The position numbers and the translations under genes were made by a program. Shown piece after piece: positions 35,345-44,017 of a stretch of 64,000 nt of DNA. The first letter of the stretch is position 1, and the number at the start of each line of letters is the position of its first letter. The notes under the pieces were generated by a model, which was not told the DNA's origin, did not search any database, and was given only the letters and a program-made list of their open reading frames with translations. The DNA comes from Natrinema amylolyticum. GTDB taxonomy: Archaea > Halobacteriota > Halobacteria > Halobacteriales > Natrialbaceae. The DNA is taken from positions 620,001 through 684,000 of the forward strand of contig NZ_JAIWPJ010000001.1 in assembly GCF_020515625.1 (NCBI RefSeq), read 5' to 3'.

Positions 35345-36504
35345 TCGTTCTCCTCCAGTGTCGTCATGCGGTGTTCTCGCGATTCGCCGTCGGTCTCTCC
35401 GGACGTCGTCGTTCCCTCGTCGGCGATCCGGAACCCGCCGGTCTCGGCCCGGCCGGAGAGTTCGCGCTGCGGGAACGGGATTTTGATGTCTTCGGCCTCG
35501 AAGGCCCGCTTGATCGCATTGATCGCGGCCGTTCGGGCCCGCCAGTAGCGTCTGGCGCTCGGTTTGTCGATCCAGAACCGCACGCCGAGCAGGACCGCCG
35601 AGTCGCCGAAGGACTTGCCGACCACCTGCGGCGACGGCGCGGACAGCACCTCGTCGATGTCGTCGAGTGCGCTCTCCGCGAGGTCCGCGGCGCGTTCGAC
35701 GTCGGTCCCGTAGTCGACGCCGACCTCGATCTCGAGGCGCAGACGACCCCGCTTCGAGCGATTCGTCACCATGCTCGAGGCGATGACGTCGTTGGGGATC
35801 ATGATGTACTCACCGTCGAACGATCGGATACGCGTGTTGACGATCGAGATATCGGTGACGATCCCCTCGTCGTCCTCGATCTCGATCCAGTCGCCGATCT
35901 CGAAGGGGCGGGCGAACATCAGGACGAACCCCGCGAGCACGGTTCCGAGCGTCTGCCTGGCGGCCATCCCGAGGACGATCCCGAGGAAGCCGGCCCCGAC
36001 GAGCAGGCTGCCGAGGTCTTCGATCCAGATGCCCAAGATGACGACGAGCGAGACCGACCAGATGATGACCTGCGAGAGGCGGTGAGTGACCTGTCGCTGG
36101 TGTTCGGTGACGGCCGCCGTCGAGTCCATCACCTCCTCGATCACTCGGCGGACGAACCGCGTCACGATGACCGTCAGCACGAGCAAGAGGAACGAGAAGA
36201 CCGCGCGCGGAACGGTGTTCCCGCTGGGATCGAGCCCCACATAGAACTGCTGTATCTCGTCGGTTCGGCCCCACACGCCAGTGACGACGGCGGCACTGAC
36301 CGTACACGCGCCGATGAGCAGGGTCATCGAAACGACGTCGGCGTACAGCGGCCTCGCCCGATCGGCCGTCCACGCGTGAACCCGCCGATAGGCGAGCAAC
36401 ACGGCGACGACGAGTCCGACCGCGACGAACGACACCGCGAGTTTCAGTGGCGTCGTCGGAAACAGCTCCGACAGCCAGTTGAGCCGCGTCAGGAATCCGA
36501 GCAT
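35341..36504 (-). CDS. MscS-family mechanosensitive channel
   Basis: A 387-residue small-conductance mechanosensitive channel. About four transmembrane segments precede the pore helix GFLGIVLGMAARQTLGTVLAGFVLMFARPFEIGDWIEI, the most conserved stretch in the family, followed by the beta domain DDEGIVTDISIVNTRIRSFDGEYIMIPND and a C-terminal alpha/beta domain. It protects against osmotic downshock. The start is the ATG at 36502-36504; the much longer in-frame extension to 37986 is Arg-rich and overlaps ksgA, so it is rejected. The final 30 residues are an acidic, Thr-rich tail. Confidence 0.92.
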   Translation of the reverse strand: MLGFLTRLNWLSELFPTTPLKLAVSFVAVGLVVAVLLAYRRVHAWTADRARPLYADVVSMTLLIGACTVSAAVVTGVWGRTDEIQQFYVGLDPSGNTVPRAVFSFLLLVLTVIVTRFVRRVIEEVMDSTAAVTEHQRQVTHRLSQVIIWSVSLVVILGIWIEDLGSLLVGAGFLGIVLGMAARQTLGTVLAGFVLMFARPFEIGDWIEIEDDEGIVTDISIVNTRIRSFDGEYIMIPNDVIASSMVTNRSKRGRLRLEIEVGVDYGTDVERAADLAESALDDIDEVLSAPSPQVVGKSFGDSAVLLGVRFWIDKPSARRYWRARTAAINAIKRAFEAEDIKIPFPQRELSGRAETGGFRIADEGTTTSGETDGESREHRMTTLEENE

Positions 36505-36614
36505 GCGTTCGTCTCTCCGACCAGTCGTCCGCGCAGCTTTGAGTATCCGTTGGTTGGGTTGGTCGCCGCAGCGCCCCCGCGTAACTCGAGCGGCCGACCC
36601 GCCGGCGGTCGCGA

Positions 36615-37454
36615 TCAGCCGTCGGTGGGCTCGCCGACGTCTCTCGCGAGCTGGGCCAGCGCGGCGAACTCGGCCGGAGCCATCGCACCGGCCCGCTTTC
36701 GGAGGACGTCCTCGTCCGCCGCGTCGACGACGGCTTCCGGCGCTTCGAGCCCGGAAATGTGGGCCGTGTTCCGGATCGCGTTGCGGATCGTTTTCCGGCG
36801 CTGGGTGAACAGCGCCTTGACGAATCGCAGGAAGAACTCCTCGTTCTCGACCGCGTAATCGGGGTCGCGCGGAATCGCTCGAACCACTGCGCTCTGGACC
36901 GCCGGCGGCGGCGAGAACGCCTCCTTCGGAATCGACTCGACGAGTTCGACGTCCGCGTAGTGCTGACTCGAGACCGAGAGCCGACCGTACTCCGAGGTGT
37001 TCGGCTCGGCGACCATCCGCTCTGCGAACTCCTGTTGGAACATCAAGACGAGCGGCTTCTTCTCGGGAAAGAGTCGAAAGGCGATCTCGCTCGAGACGCC
37101 GTAGGGGAGGTTCGACACCGACGCCGTAAAATCGGGCAGTTCGACCTCGAGCGCGTCGCCCTCGATGACGGTCAGCTCTCCGGCCTCGATCTCGTCCGCG
37201 AACTCCTCGCGCAGGAACGCGGCGAGTTCGCGGTCGCGCTCGACGACGGTGACCTCGTCGCCGACCGCCAACAGTCGGTCCGTCAGCGCTCCCGTTCCGC
37301 CGCCGATCTCGAGGAGGTGGCTCGTATCGGCGTCGATTTCCTCGAGGTAGGTCGGCAGGCGGTCCAGCACGCGGTCGTCGACGAGGAAGTGCTGGTCGCG
37401 GTCCGGATCGCCGCGGACGCCGGCCCGGGCGATCAGTCCGTCTGGATCTCTCAT
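36615..37454 (-). CDS. ksgA: 16S rRNA dimethyladenosine transferase KsgA
   Basis: A 279-residue enzyme that dimethylates two adenosines near the 3' end of 16S rRNA. DQHFLVD at 20-26, the SAM-binding LLEIGGGTGALTDRLL around 47-62 and the catalytic SNLPYGVSSEIAF near 113-125 all match the family, with the C-terminal RNA-binding domain (FFLRFVKALFTQRRKTIRNAI). The gene lies in the conserved run rpl21e-rpoF-DUF655-ksgA. The start is the ATG at 37452-37454. Its 168-base upstream spacer has a TTTAAGAAGG patch that may serve as a promoter. Confidence 0.95.
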   Translation of the reverse strand: MRDPDGLIARAGVRGDPDRDQHFLVDDRVLDRLPTYLEEIDADTSHLLEIGGGTGALTDRLLAVGDEVTVVERDRELAAFLREEFADEIEAGELTVIEGDALEVELPDFTASVSNLPYGVSSEIAFRLFPEKKPLVLMFQQEFAERMVAEPNTSEYGRLSVSSQHYADVELVESIPKEAFSPPPAVQSAVVRAIPRDPDYAVENEEFFLRFVKALFTQRRKTIRNAIRNTAHISGLEAPEAVVDAADEDVLRKRAGAMAPAEFAALAQLARDVGEPTDG

Positions 37455-37622
37455 TGCCGGCGCTTCGGCTGGGGACGGTGTAAACGCACCGTCTCGCGGG
37501 TCCGTTTCGCTTCGGTTCCCGCTCTCGACGGTCGCCCGAATAGTTTAAGAAGGATACACGAAGAAGCTCGCTCTCAGTGACCGGAACGCGGAAAACTCGC
37601 GACGACACCCGAGTGAGCCGCG

Positions 37623-38219
37623 CTACTGATTCTGTTCCTGCTCCCGTCGACCCACGAACGTCTGATACTTCAGGTCGTCGTCGCGCAGTTCCTCGAGGAT
37701 GCGGTCGACGATGATTTCGTCGGGGTCGTGGAGCCCGGAGACGCGTTCGGACAGTTCCTCGAAGCTCTCGAAGGGTTTGCGCTTTCGCTCGTCCAAGATG
37801 CCGTTGCGGAGCTTCTTGCCGATCCCCGGCAGCAGGTTCAGCTGGTGGAGACGCAGCGTGATCGGCTGGGCGTCGTTGTAGAAGTCGACGAACCGCTCTT
37901 CGTTCTCCTCGACGAGGTCGGCGACGACGTACTCGAGTTCCGACTGAGCGCCCGAGGAGAGGTCCTCGTACTCGACGCGGTGACACTCGGTAACGATATC
38001 GCGTTCGGCCGGCGGTTCGACGACGACCTCGCTGCCGATCGTGAGCCGCTCGTCCTCGTCGAACGCGACCTGATAGAGTTGGAAGTCCTCGATCCCGACA
38101 GCGTAGCCTGCCGGTGACTTCGCGTACTGCGGTCGGCCGTCGTCCGACAGCCCGTGTGCGAGATAGTCCAACACGACCGCGCGCCGAACGTCCGTCTCGT
38201 CGCCATCGGCTTCGCTCAT
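37623..38219 (-). CDS. DUF655 nucleic-acid-binding protein
   Basis: A 198-residue protein of the archaeal DUF655 family, predicted nucleic-acid binding. The N-terminal half has a beta-barrel feel (VLDYLAHGLSDDGRPQYAKSPAGYAVGIEDFQLYQVAF), and the C-terminal half contains helix-hairpin-helix-like LLPGIGKKLRNGILDERKRKPF. Its place between rpoF and ksgA, as in many archaea, suggests a role in ribosome or RNA metabolism. The start is the ATG at 38217-38219. Confidence 0.9.
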   Translation of the reverse strand: MSEADGDETDVRRAVVLDYLAHGLSDDGRPQYAKSPAGYAVGIEDFQLYQVAFDEDERLTIGSEVVVEPPAERDIVTECHRVEYEDLSSGAQSELEYVVADLVEENEERFVDFYNDAQPITLRLHQLNLLPGIGKKLRNGILDERKRKPFESFEELSERVSGLHDPDEIIVDRILEELRDDDLKYQTFVGRREQEQNQ

Positions 38220-38337
38220 TGGTTTACACTACGACGACGGCGTACTTAAAGAGTCGGCTCGCTTTCAGGCGACCGGACATCGAAGGGTTTCGGCGATCCG
38301 CCCTCGAGACGCCGACCGGCTTCGACGGGCGATCGTC

Positions 38338-38694
38338 TCAGGCGTACTTGGCGACGACGTTGAGAATCTCGTCGAGTTCGTCCCCCGACAGCGAGTACCG
38401 CTGCTGTGCGTAGACCGACCGGAGTTCGTCTCGATCCTGGGGCAGCAGGTTGGCGATCTTGTAGGCCGTCGGCTCGTCGACCTTCTCGATGTCCTGCAGG
38501 TCGTCGACGAGCGCCTGGGCCTCCTCAGGCTCGAGGACGGCGAATCGGTTCGCGTGTTCGATCGCTCGCGCGAGCTCGTAGCGCAGCTCGCGATCCTCGT
38601 CCATCGCGCGTTCGGCTTCGATGTCGGCGAGCAGCTCCTTCGTCTCCGAGACCGTCAGGAACTCCTCGTCGACGATCTCTTTGAAGATCGTCAT
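38338..38694 (-). CDS. rpoF: RNA polymerase subunit Rpb4/RpoF
   Basis: A 118-residue RNA polymerase stalk subunit (archaeal Rpb4/F), which pairs with Rpo7/E to form the stalk that binds nascent RNA. LTVSETKELLADIEAERAMD at the N-terminus and the C-terminal HRDC-like helices with KVDEPTAYKIANLLPQDRDELRSVYAQQRYSLSGDELDEIL are typical. It starts eight bases after the rpl21e stop codon and clearly belongs to the same transcript. Confidence 0.93.
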   Translation of the reverse strand: MTIFKEIVDEEFLTVSETKELLADIEAERAMDEDRELRYELARAIEHANRFAVLEPEEAQALVDDLQDIEKVDEPTAYKIANLLPQDRDELRSVYAQQRYSLSGDELDEILNVVAKYA

Positions 38695-38701
38695 CCTGCG
38701 G

Positions 38702-39010
38702 TTAGATCCGGCTCTTTTCCTGATTCTGTGCGCGCATGTGGGCGGCGGTCACGAGCAGCGTTTTCTCCTTGCCGCCGTCGACGATCTCGACCTTGAAGGC
38801 GTCGCCCTGTTTGCCGACGACTTCGCCGGTGTGACCGTCGAATCGCGGGTGGAAGCGACCGTCCGGAATGCTCGGGTCGATCTTCAGATGGACTTTCTCA
38901 CCCTCCTCGTACTCCTGAATCGCACGCTGTGGCGGCGAGGTGCCGCGGTCTCGAGGATCGTTTGCGAGCTTTCTCCGGGTTCCCTGACGAGGGCCATTAG
39001 ATTTCGGCAT
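38702..39010 (-). CDS. rpl21e: Ribosomal protein L21e
   Basis: A 102-residue large-subunit ribosomal protein. The N-terminal basic [22 protein letters not shown] and the core [38 protein letters not shown] are characteristic of L21e. It heads the rpl21e-rpoF-DUF655-ksgA run. The start is the ATG at 39008-39010, with a TATA box about 35 bases upstream. Confidence 0.95.
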   Translation of the reverse strand: MPKSNGPRQGTRRKLANDPRDRGTSPPQRAIQEYEEGEKVHLKIDPSIPDGRFHPRFDGHTGEVVGKQGDAFKVEIVDGGKEKTLLVTAAHMRAQNQEKSRI

Positions 39011-39040
39011 AGTCGTACGACCGCTTTGTCCGGTGACGGT

Positions 39041-39048
39041 TATAAAAC
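39041..39048 (-). promoter_or_regulatory. TATA box of the rpl21e-rpoF operon
   Basis: GTTTTATA on the minus strand, 31-38 bases upstream of the rpl21e start codon. It would serve the operon including rpoF. Confidence 0.65.
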
Positions 39049-39155
39049 ACACGTATTCCACGCACCGTTTCCGCCTCGGGAGGTGCGTACTTCGTTCGCA
39101 CACCGCTCGGAGGGAAAATCTGCACCGAAAATCGGACGAGCGGAGCGCTTCCGAG

Positions 39156-39270
39156 CCCTCGGTCACGAGGGAGACCGCGCTCGCTTCGCTCGCGCGGGAC
39201 GACCGCTCGAAGACAGGGGAGTGTCTCGACGAATCGTTCGATGACGGCCTACGAGAGAGAGAGAGAGAGA
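39156..39270. repeat. Hairpins and a (GA)9 run between rpl21e promoter and the MBL gene
   Basis: CCCTCG/CGAGGG (39156-39171) and CCGCGC/GCGCGG (39175-39197) are two adjacent hairpins; a simple (GA)9 repeat follows at 39253-39270. No gene is supported in this 281-base spacer. It may hold 3'-end signals for the MBL gene ending at 39292, whose transcript runs into this region. Confidence 0.4.
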
Positions 39271-39291
39271 CGGTTCTCGGTCCCGGGCTGC

Positions 39292-40653
39292 TTACGCGTG
39301 CAGGAAACTCATCGCGTAGAACAGCGACCGTTCGTAGACGTCCGGTTCGATCGAAAAGCGGAGATGGGAGCCGATGTAGGCGTTGTTGAAATGGCCGTAT
39401 CGCGGTCCCTTCAGGATTCGCAGCGTCAGCCGCGGGTCCATCTCCAGACGAACTCGCCGCCTGTCGGTTCGCTCCGGCAGCCCATCGACGATCTCGTGTC
39501 CGCCGCCGTCGGCCGTAAATCGCAGGTAGCGGTCGTCGACCAGCGAGAGGAGGACTTCGGTCTCCGACTCGAACCCGATCCCGCGGCGCTTCGCGTCGAA
39601 GTTCTCGTAGGCCGCCGGCACGTACTCGCGGAAGTCCGCGAGCGTCGGTATCGGATCCGACTCGTAGGTGAACTCCCGGTCGGCCAGTTCGGTCTCGATG
39701 TACGCTCGGCGTTCGTCGGGGTCGACGGGATCGTAGGGAGCGGACTGCTCGCCGGCGGCGACGTCGAACCAGTCGCCGCTATTGAGGAGAACGCACTCGG
39801 CGTCGTCGTCGACCCGCTCCTCGTCCGCGAAGTAGTCTCGCGCCTGCGTTCGCGTCGACCGGGCGACGTACTCGTTCAGGTCCGCGAGATCGCCGGCGAG
39901 CGTGTAACTCCCCGCGAAGGGCATGTAGTACTCGGGCTCGAGCAGTTCGAGGAATCCGACAGCGTTCTCCAGCGACTGGAGCCGGCGATCCTCGCGTTCC
40001 GCGAGCAGTTTCTCGTGAGAGTAGTCGATCCGCCCCTGCGGGTAGCCGCCGGCGAAGGTGTACTGCAGCATCGCGAGGTCGATCTCGCCGTACTGCTGCT
40101 TCACGCGGCCGGCAGCGTGTCGAGACATCGGCCAGCGGCAGTCGTTCAGGTTGAGCACGGTGTGCTCGCCGTCATCGAAGACCGCCATGGAGTCGATCTG
40201 CGTCGAGCCGTCGAACCCCTGCGTGCTGGCGTCTTCGGCCATCCACGGACAGGCGAAGTGATTGCCACAGACCTCGGGATCGCAGTCGTCCGACGCGAGC
40301 ACGTTCACGTGCAGGTCGCCGCCGAGGTGAATCCGCTCGTCGTGAGGGAGTTCGCGGACGTCGAACCCGGCGGCCTCGATATTGTGTCTGAGGAAGTCCC
40401 AGTTGTAATCGTGTATTAGGACCGGAATATCGGAGTCGAGCCGCTCGAGCGTATCCCGATGGCAGTGATCCGGATGGATATGCGAGATATAGACGTAGTC
40501 GACGTCGTCGAACTCTTCGGGCTCGAGTTCGACCGGCGGGTAGTGGGCCCAGGCACCGTAGAACGCACCGTCGAGGATCCAGGGATCACAGAGGATCGAC
40601 GTGTCTCCCGATTCGACGAGGGCCGTTGACGACTTGACGTGTCGGACGCGCAT
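39292..40653 (-). CDS. MBL-fold metallohydrolase similar to the CMAH hydrolase half
   Basis: A 453-residue metallo-beta-lactamase-fold protein. The metal motif HxHxDH is intact: His58, His60, Asp62, His63 in [13 protein letters not shown]. The opening [23 protein letters not shown] and the large C-terminal extension resemble the hydrolase part of CMP-N-acetylneuraminate hydroxylase (CMAH) relatives that lie in surface-sugar clusters, but without the Rieske domain. That resemblance is recalled, not computed. A TATA-like GATTATATTT is at 40677-40686. The product could be involved in modifying a nucleotide-sugar or lipid. Confidence 0.72.
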   Translation of the reverse strand: MRVRHVKSSTALVESGDTSILCDPWILDGAFYGAWAHYPPVELEPEEFDDVDYVYISHIHPDHCHRDTLERLDSDIPVLIHDYNWDFLRHNIEAAGFDVRELPHDERIHLGGDLHVNVLASDDCDPEVCGNHFACPWMAEDASTQGFDGSTQIDSMAVFDDGEHTVLNLNDCRWPMSRHAAGRVKQQYGEIDLAMLQYTFAGGYPQGRIDYSHEKLLAEREDRRLQSLENAVGFLELLEPEYYMPFAGSYTLAGDLADLNEYVARSTRTQARDYFADEERVDDDAECVLLNSGDWFDVAAGEQSAPYDPVDPDERRAYIETELADREFTYESDPIPTLADFREYVPAAYENFDAKRRGIGFESETEVLLSLVDDRYLRFTADGGGHEIVDGLPERTDRRRVRLEMDPRLTLRILKGPRYGHFNNAYIGSHLRFSIEPDVYERSLFYAMSFLHA

Positions 40654-40676
40654 ACGGACAGAAATGATAATCTGCC

Positions 40677-40686
40677 AAATATAATC
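40677..40686 (-). promoter_or_regulatory. TATA box of the CMAH-like MBL gene
   Basis: GATTATATTT on the minus strand, 24-33 bases upstream of the start codon at 40651-40653. The adjacent CTCTCGAGAG at 40686-40695 is a perfect 10-base palindrome. Confidence 0.6.
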
Positions 40687-40815
40687 TCTCGAGAGTTACA
40701 CAGCGTGAGAACTATCACTTATCGAGAACGCAGGGTTCGGAGTTCGATCGGTGGGGCTGTCGATGACCCGCCCATCGGAGCAAGAGTAACCCCGCTCGGT
40801 CCCCTTGGGGACGGT

Positions 40816-41982
40816 ATGGACGACGACTCCGACCGCCGGATCGAGACCAGATCGATTCATGCCGGTCAAGACCCCGATCCCGAGACCGGCGCGCTGATGA
40901 CGCCGATCCACGCCAACTCGACCTACGAACAGGACGCGCCGGGCGACCACCGCGGCTACGAGTACTCCCGCACCGGTAACCCGACCCGGACGGACCTCGA
41001 GGCGAACCTCGCGAGCCTCGAGAACGCCGATCACGGTCGCGCCTTCGCCAGCGGGATGGCCTCGATCAACACCGTGCTCAACCTGTTAGAAGCCGGCGAC
41101 CACGTCGTCACGGGCAACGACGTCTACGGCGGCACCCACCGCATCTTCACGCAGGTCTACGAGGACTACGACGTCGACTTTTCCTTCGTCGATATGACCG
41201 ACCTCGACGAGATCGAGGCGGCGTTCCGCGAGGAGACGGCGCTGCTCTGGCTCGAGACCCCGACCAACCCGCTCATGTCGATCGTCGACATCGCAGGTGC
41301 GGCCGACATCGCCCACGCGCACGACGCGCTGTGTGCGATCGACAACACGTTTGCGACGCCGTACCTCCAGCGGCCGCTCGATCTGGGCGCGGACATCGTC
41401 TCGCACTCGCTGACCAAGTACCTCGGTGGCCACTCGGACGTGGTCGGCGGCGCTCTCCTGACGAACGACGCGGAACTGGACGAGCGGCTCGGCTTCTACC
41501 AGAACTCCGTCGGTGCGACGCCCGGTCCCTTCGAATCATTCCTCGTCCTCCGGGGCACCAAGACGCTGCCCGTCCGGATGGATCGCCACTGCGAGAACGC
41601 CCGCGCCGTCGCCGACTTCCTCGACGATCACCCCGACGTCGAACGGGTCTACTACCCGGGCCTCGAGTCCCATCCCGGCCACGAGATCGCCGCCGAGCAG
41701 ATGGACGACTTCGGCGGCATGCTGAGCTTCGAACTCGACGCGAGCTTGGAGGAAGCGAGCGAGGTCGTCTCGAACACCGAGGTGTTCACGCTCGCGGAGA
41801 GCCTCGGCGGCGTCGAGAGCCTGATCGAACAGCCCGCGCCGATGACCCACGCCGCGATTCCCCGCGAGGAGCGTATCGAAGCCGGGCTCTCGGACAGCCT
41901 GATCCGGGCGAGCGTCGGCATCGAGCACGTCGACGACCTGATCGACGACCTCGAGGGGGCGATCGACGCCGCGCTCGCGTAG
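40816..41982 (+). CDS. Cystathionine gamma-synthase / gamma-lyase family PLP enzyme
   Basis: A 388-residue trans-sulfuration enzyme of the Cys/Met metabolism PLP family. The pyridoxal-phosphate lysine is Lys201 in SHSLTKYLGGHSDV; RSIHAGQDPDPETGA, YEYSRTGNPTRTDLE and LLWLETPTNPLMSIVDI are the other family signatures. It could form cystathionine from an activated homoserine and cysteine, or cleave it. Methionine synthase genes at 31.2-33.3 kb fit a synthesis role. The start is the ATG at 40816 (MDDDSDRRIE). Confidence 0.92.
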   Translation: MDDDSDRRIETRSIHAGQDPDPETGALMTPIHANSTYEQDAPGDHRGYEYSRTGNPTRTDLEANLASLENADHGRAFASGMASINTVLNLLEAGDHVVTGNDVYGGTHRIFTQVYEDYDVDFSFVDMTDLDEIEAAFREETALLWLETPTNPLMSIVDIAGAADIAHAHDALCAIDNTFATPYLQRPLDLGADIVSHSLTKYLGGHSDVVGGALLTNDAELDERLGFYQNSVGATPGPFESFLVLRGTKTLPVRMDRHCENARAVADFLDDHPDVERVYYPGLESHPGHEIAAEQMDDFGGMLSFELDASLEEASEVVSNTEVFTLAESLGGVESLIEQPAPMTHAAIPREERIEAGLSDSLIRASVGIEHVDDLIDDLEGAIDAALA

Positions 41983-42043
41983 GCGACTCGGCGACGCCGC
42001 ACCTGCGTAACCGACGCGAGCGACGCCACACTGTCGGACGTCC

Positions 42044-43039
42044 TTACGCCGACGGCCGCCGTGCGAGTTGCGAGCGGAAGATCGGCTCGAACCCCTCGAG
42101 GTAGGTTCCGACGTCGAGCGAGTCGACCTCGTCGCAGTAGTCAGTAGCGGCCTCGTACTCCCGACACCACTGGTCGACGAACTCGGCTTCGATCCCGGAG
42201 TCGCGAATCCGGCCGACCACCGGGTCGACGGTCGCGTCGGTCGGCTCTGCTCGGATCGCTCGGAGTTCTTCGTGGGAAACGACCCCCGAGTCGAGGGCAC
42301 GAATCACGACGCCCGAACTGTAATCGCCTTCGGCGAGTTCCCGCTCCCAGGTGGCGATCCAGTTGCCGATCCGCGCCATCCGCTGACCGTGAGTGACGAC
42401 CGTCCGAACGGTCGAGAGCTCCCGGGGCTCGAACGCGAGGCCGTTCGCGAGGTCGATATCGGCGAACGGGAAGAGCATCATGTTGTAGACGTCGTACGTC
42501 CGGAGTTCCCGTTCGCCCGCGAGGCCGGGGTACTGGGCCAGCAGTGCCGAGTAGTCGACCGACTGCAGCGCTTGCCGGACGTCGAACCGGAACAGGTCCG
42601 CGAACTCGTCTGCGCGCGGACTCGCCGCGTAACACGCCAGCAGCGCGTCCCAGAGTTCCTGCTGGAATCGAACGTACGTCCCGTCGACGCCCTTTCGAGT
42701 CGGATCGGCGGGTCTGGAATCGAACGGAACCAACAGCAGTTCCTCGAGAGTCGTCCGGTCGCCGTGGCGCTCGGCGACATCGTCGATGACGGTGATGAAC
42801 ATCGTGGCGAGTACTTTCGCGTCGCGGACGCGCTGTCCGTACCCGTCGTCGACACATGACAGTCTGAATTCGGGTTCGACCGTGTCGAACCACCGCCACG
42901 TCGTTCGGCTCCGGTCCCCGATCAGTTCGTCGTATGCGTCGGCGAGCGGTCGAACCGTTTCCGAGAGCGTCCGTTGGGGCGCATGCGAGAACGGATCCGT
43001 CTCGACTTCGAGCGTGGGATACGTCGGTTTGGCATTCAT
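42044..43039 (-). CDS. Class I terpene-synthase-like protein
   Basis: A 331-residue protein that I read as an isoprenoid cyclase. Asp-rich motif: DDVAE at 86-90, inside an alpha-helical FITVIDDVAERHGD context. NSE-type metal motif: Asn226, Thr230, Glu234 in NWIATWERE. Pyrophosphate-sensor Arg180 (ELRTYDVYNMM) lies exactly 46 residues before Asn226, the spacing established for class I terpene synthases. The length matches single-domain microbial enzymes. It would ionise a prenyl diphosphate to make a terpene. The usual Asp after Asn226 is Trp, so activity is uncertain. It is monocistronic with no modifying enzyme beside it; a TATA-like CTCTTTTACT is at 43061-43070. Confidence 0.6.
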   Translation of the reverse strand: MNAKPTYPTLEVETDPFSHAPQRTLSETVRPLADAYDELIGDRSRTTWRWFDTVEPEFRLSCVDDGYGQRVRDAKVLATMFITVIDDVAERHGDRTTLEELLLVPFDSRPADPTRKGVDGTYVRFQQELWDALLACYAASPRADEFADLFRFDVRQALQSVDYSALLAQYPGLAGERELRTYDVYNMMLFPFADIDLANGLAFEPRELSTVRTVVTHGQRMARIGNWIATWERELAEGDYSSGVVIRALDSGVVSHEELRAIRAEPTDATVDPVVGRIRDSGIEAEFVDQWCREYEAATDYCDEVDSLDVGTYLEGFEPIFRSQLARRPSA

Positions 43040-43060
43040 TACCCATAATTTGAGTTAGAA

Positions 43061-43070
43061 AGTAAAAGAG
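43061..43070 (-). promoter_or_regulatory. Putative TATA box of the terpene-synthase-like gene
   Basis: CTCTTTTACT on the minus strand, 22-31 bases ahead of the start codon at 43037-43039, in the AT-rich spacer shared with the divergent MBL gene. Confidence 0.4.
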
Positions 43071-43153
43071 TTTCGCCAATCGTCCTCATAGATTAGTTAT
43101 AGCTATCGAGTGCAGTGGGATCGGAACGAAACCGGACGAATACTCCTTTTGTG

Positions 43154-43885
43154 ATGAGCGTGAACGACTCGAGTATGTCGGCAGACGATGGCGAACACGA
43201 TACAGGCGTACACGTGCTCCCGATCACGGTCGAATACGGCGACCGGCAGATCACGATCACTCCGACGCTCGTCGAAACTGAACGCGGTCTGATCCTGATC
43301 GACGCCGGTCCCCAGGGTTCCCTCGAGGGCGTTCGAACCCATCTGCGATCGCTAGGGTACGAACTCACCGATATCTGGCTCGTCCTCCTGACTCACCACG
43401 ACGCGGACCACGCCGGTGGCCTCGCGGACCTGCTCGAGCGAGTCGATGCGGTCGTCGCGACCCACCGCGACGAAGCGCCGTACATTTCGGGCGAATCGGA
43501 GCCGATCAAGGGCGACGGCGATCGGTATCCGCCCGTCGACGTCGATATCGAGCTGGCGGACGGGGTCCGGCTCCCGACGCTCGCTGGGCCGATGGAAGTG
43601 GTCGCGACGCCCGGCCACGCGCCCGGACACGTCTCGCTGTACCTCCCGGACGGGAACCTGCTCCTCGCCGGCGACGCGCTCGTCGCGGACGGCGGTGAGG
43701 GAACCGACGGTGAGGAACCGCTCGCCGGCCCGAAGCCGCAGTTCACACCGGAGATGGATCGCGCGATCGAGTCCGTCGGGACGCTGGCGGCCCTCGAAGT
43801 CGATCACACCGTCTGCTATCACGGCGGCTACGTAGACCACGGAAGCGACCGGATTCGAGAGATTTACGACCGGCTCCGGGAGTGA
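43154..43885 (+). CDS. MBL-fold metallohydrolase
   Basis: A 243-residue single-domain metallo-beta-lactamase-fold enzyme. The metal motif is LLTHHDADHAGG: His81, Asp83 in place of the second His, Asp85 and His86, a variant common in glyoxalase-II-like branches. Further ligands lie in ATPGHAPGHVSLYLP and LLLAGDALVA. The substrate is unknown; hydrolysis of a thioester, phosphodiester or lactone is possible. The start at 43154 (MSVNDSSMSADD) could also be seven codons later. It is divergent from the terpene-synthase-like gene and may or may not be related. Confidence 0.85.
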   Translation: MSVNDSSMSADDGEHDTGVHVLPITVEYGDRQITITPTLVETERGLILIDAGPQGSLEGVRTHLRSLGYELTDIWLVLLTHHDADHAGGLADLLERVDAVVATHRDEAPYISGESEPIKGDGDRYPPVDVDIELADGVRLPTLAGPMEVVATPGHAPGHVSLYLPDGNLLLAGDALVADGGEGTDGEEPLAGPKPQFTPEMDRAIESVGTLAALEVDHTVCYHGGYVDHGSDRIREIYDRLRE

Positions 43886-44017
43886 GTCGCGGGCTCGAGA
43901 GACGGTGCCAGCAACCGATCTGTGCGCCACGCGACGACTCGCCATGCGAACACGAGAGCGGAGTGGAAACGGACGGAAGCGGAATTCTCATCGGTGTCCG
44001 GCACTAACCGACGCACA

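Noticed and set aside
35341-37986. An 881-residue version of the MscS channel
   Set aside because: The extra 494 residues are Arg/Pro-rich, overlap ksgA in another frame, and have no similarity to channels. The ATG at 36504 gives a normal MscS.
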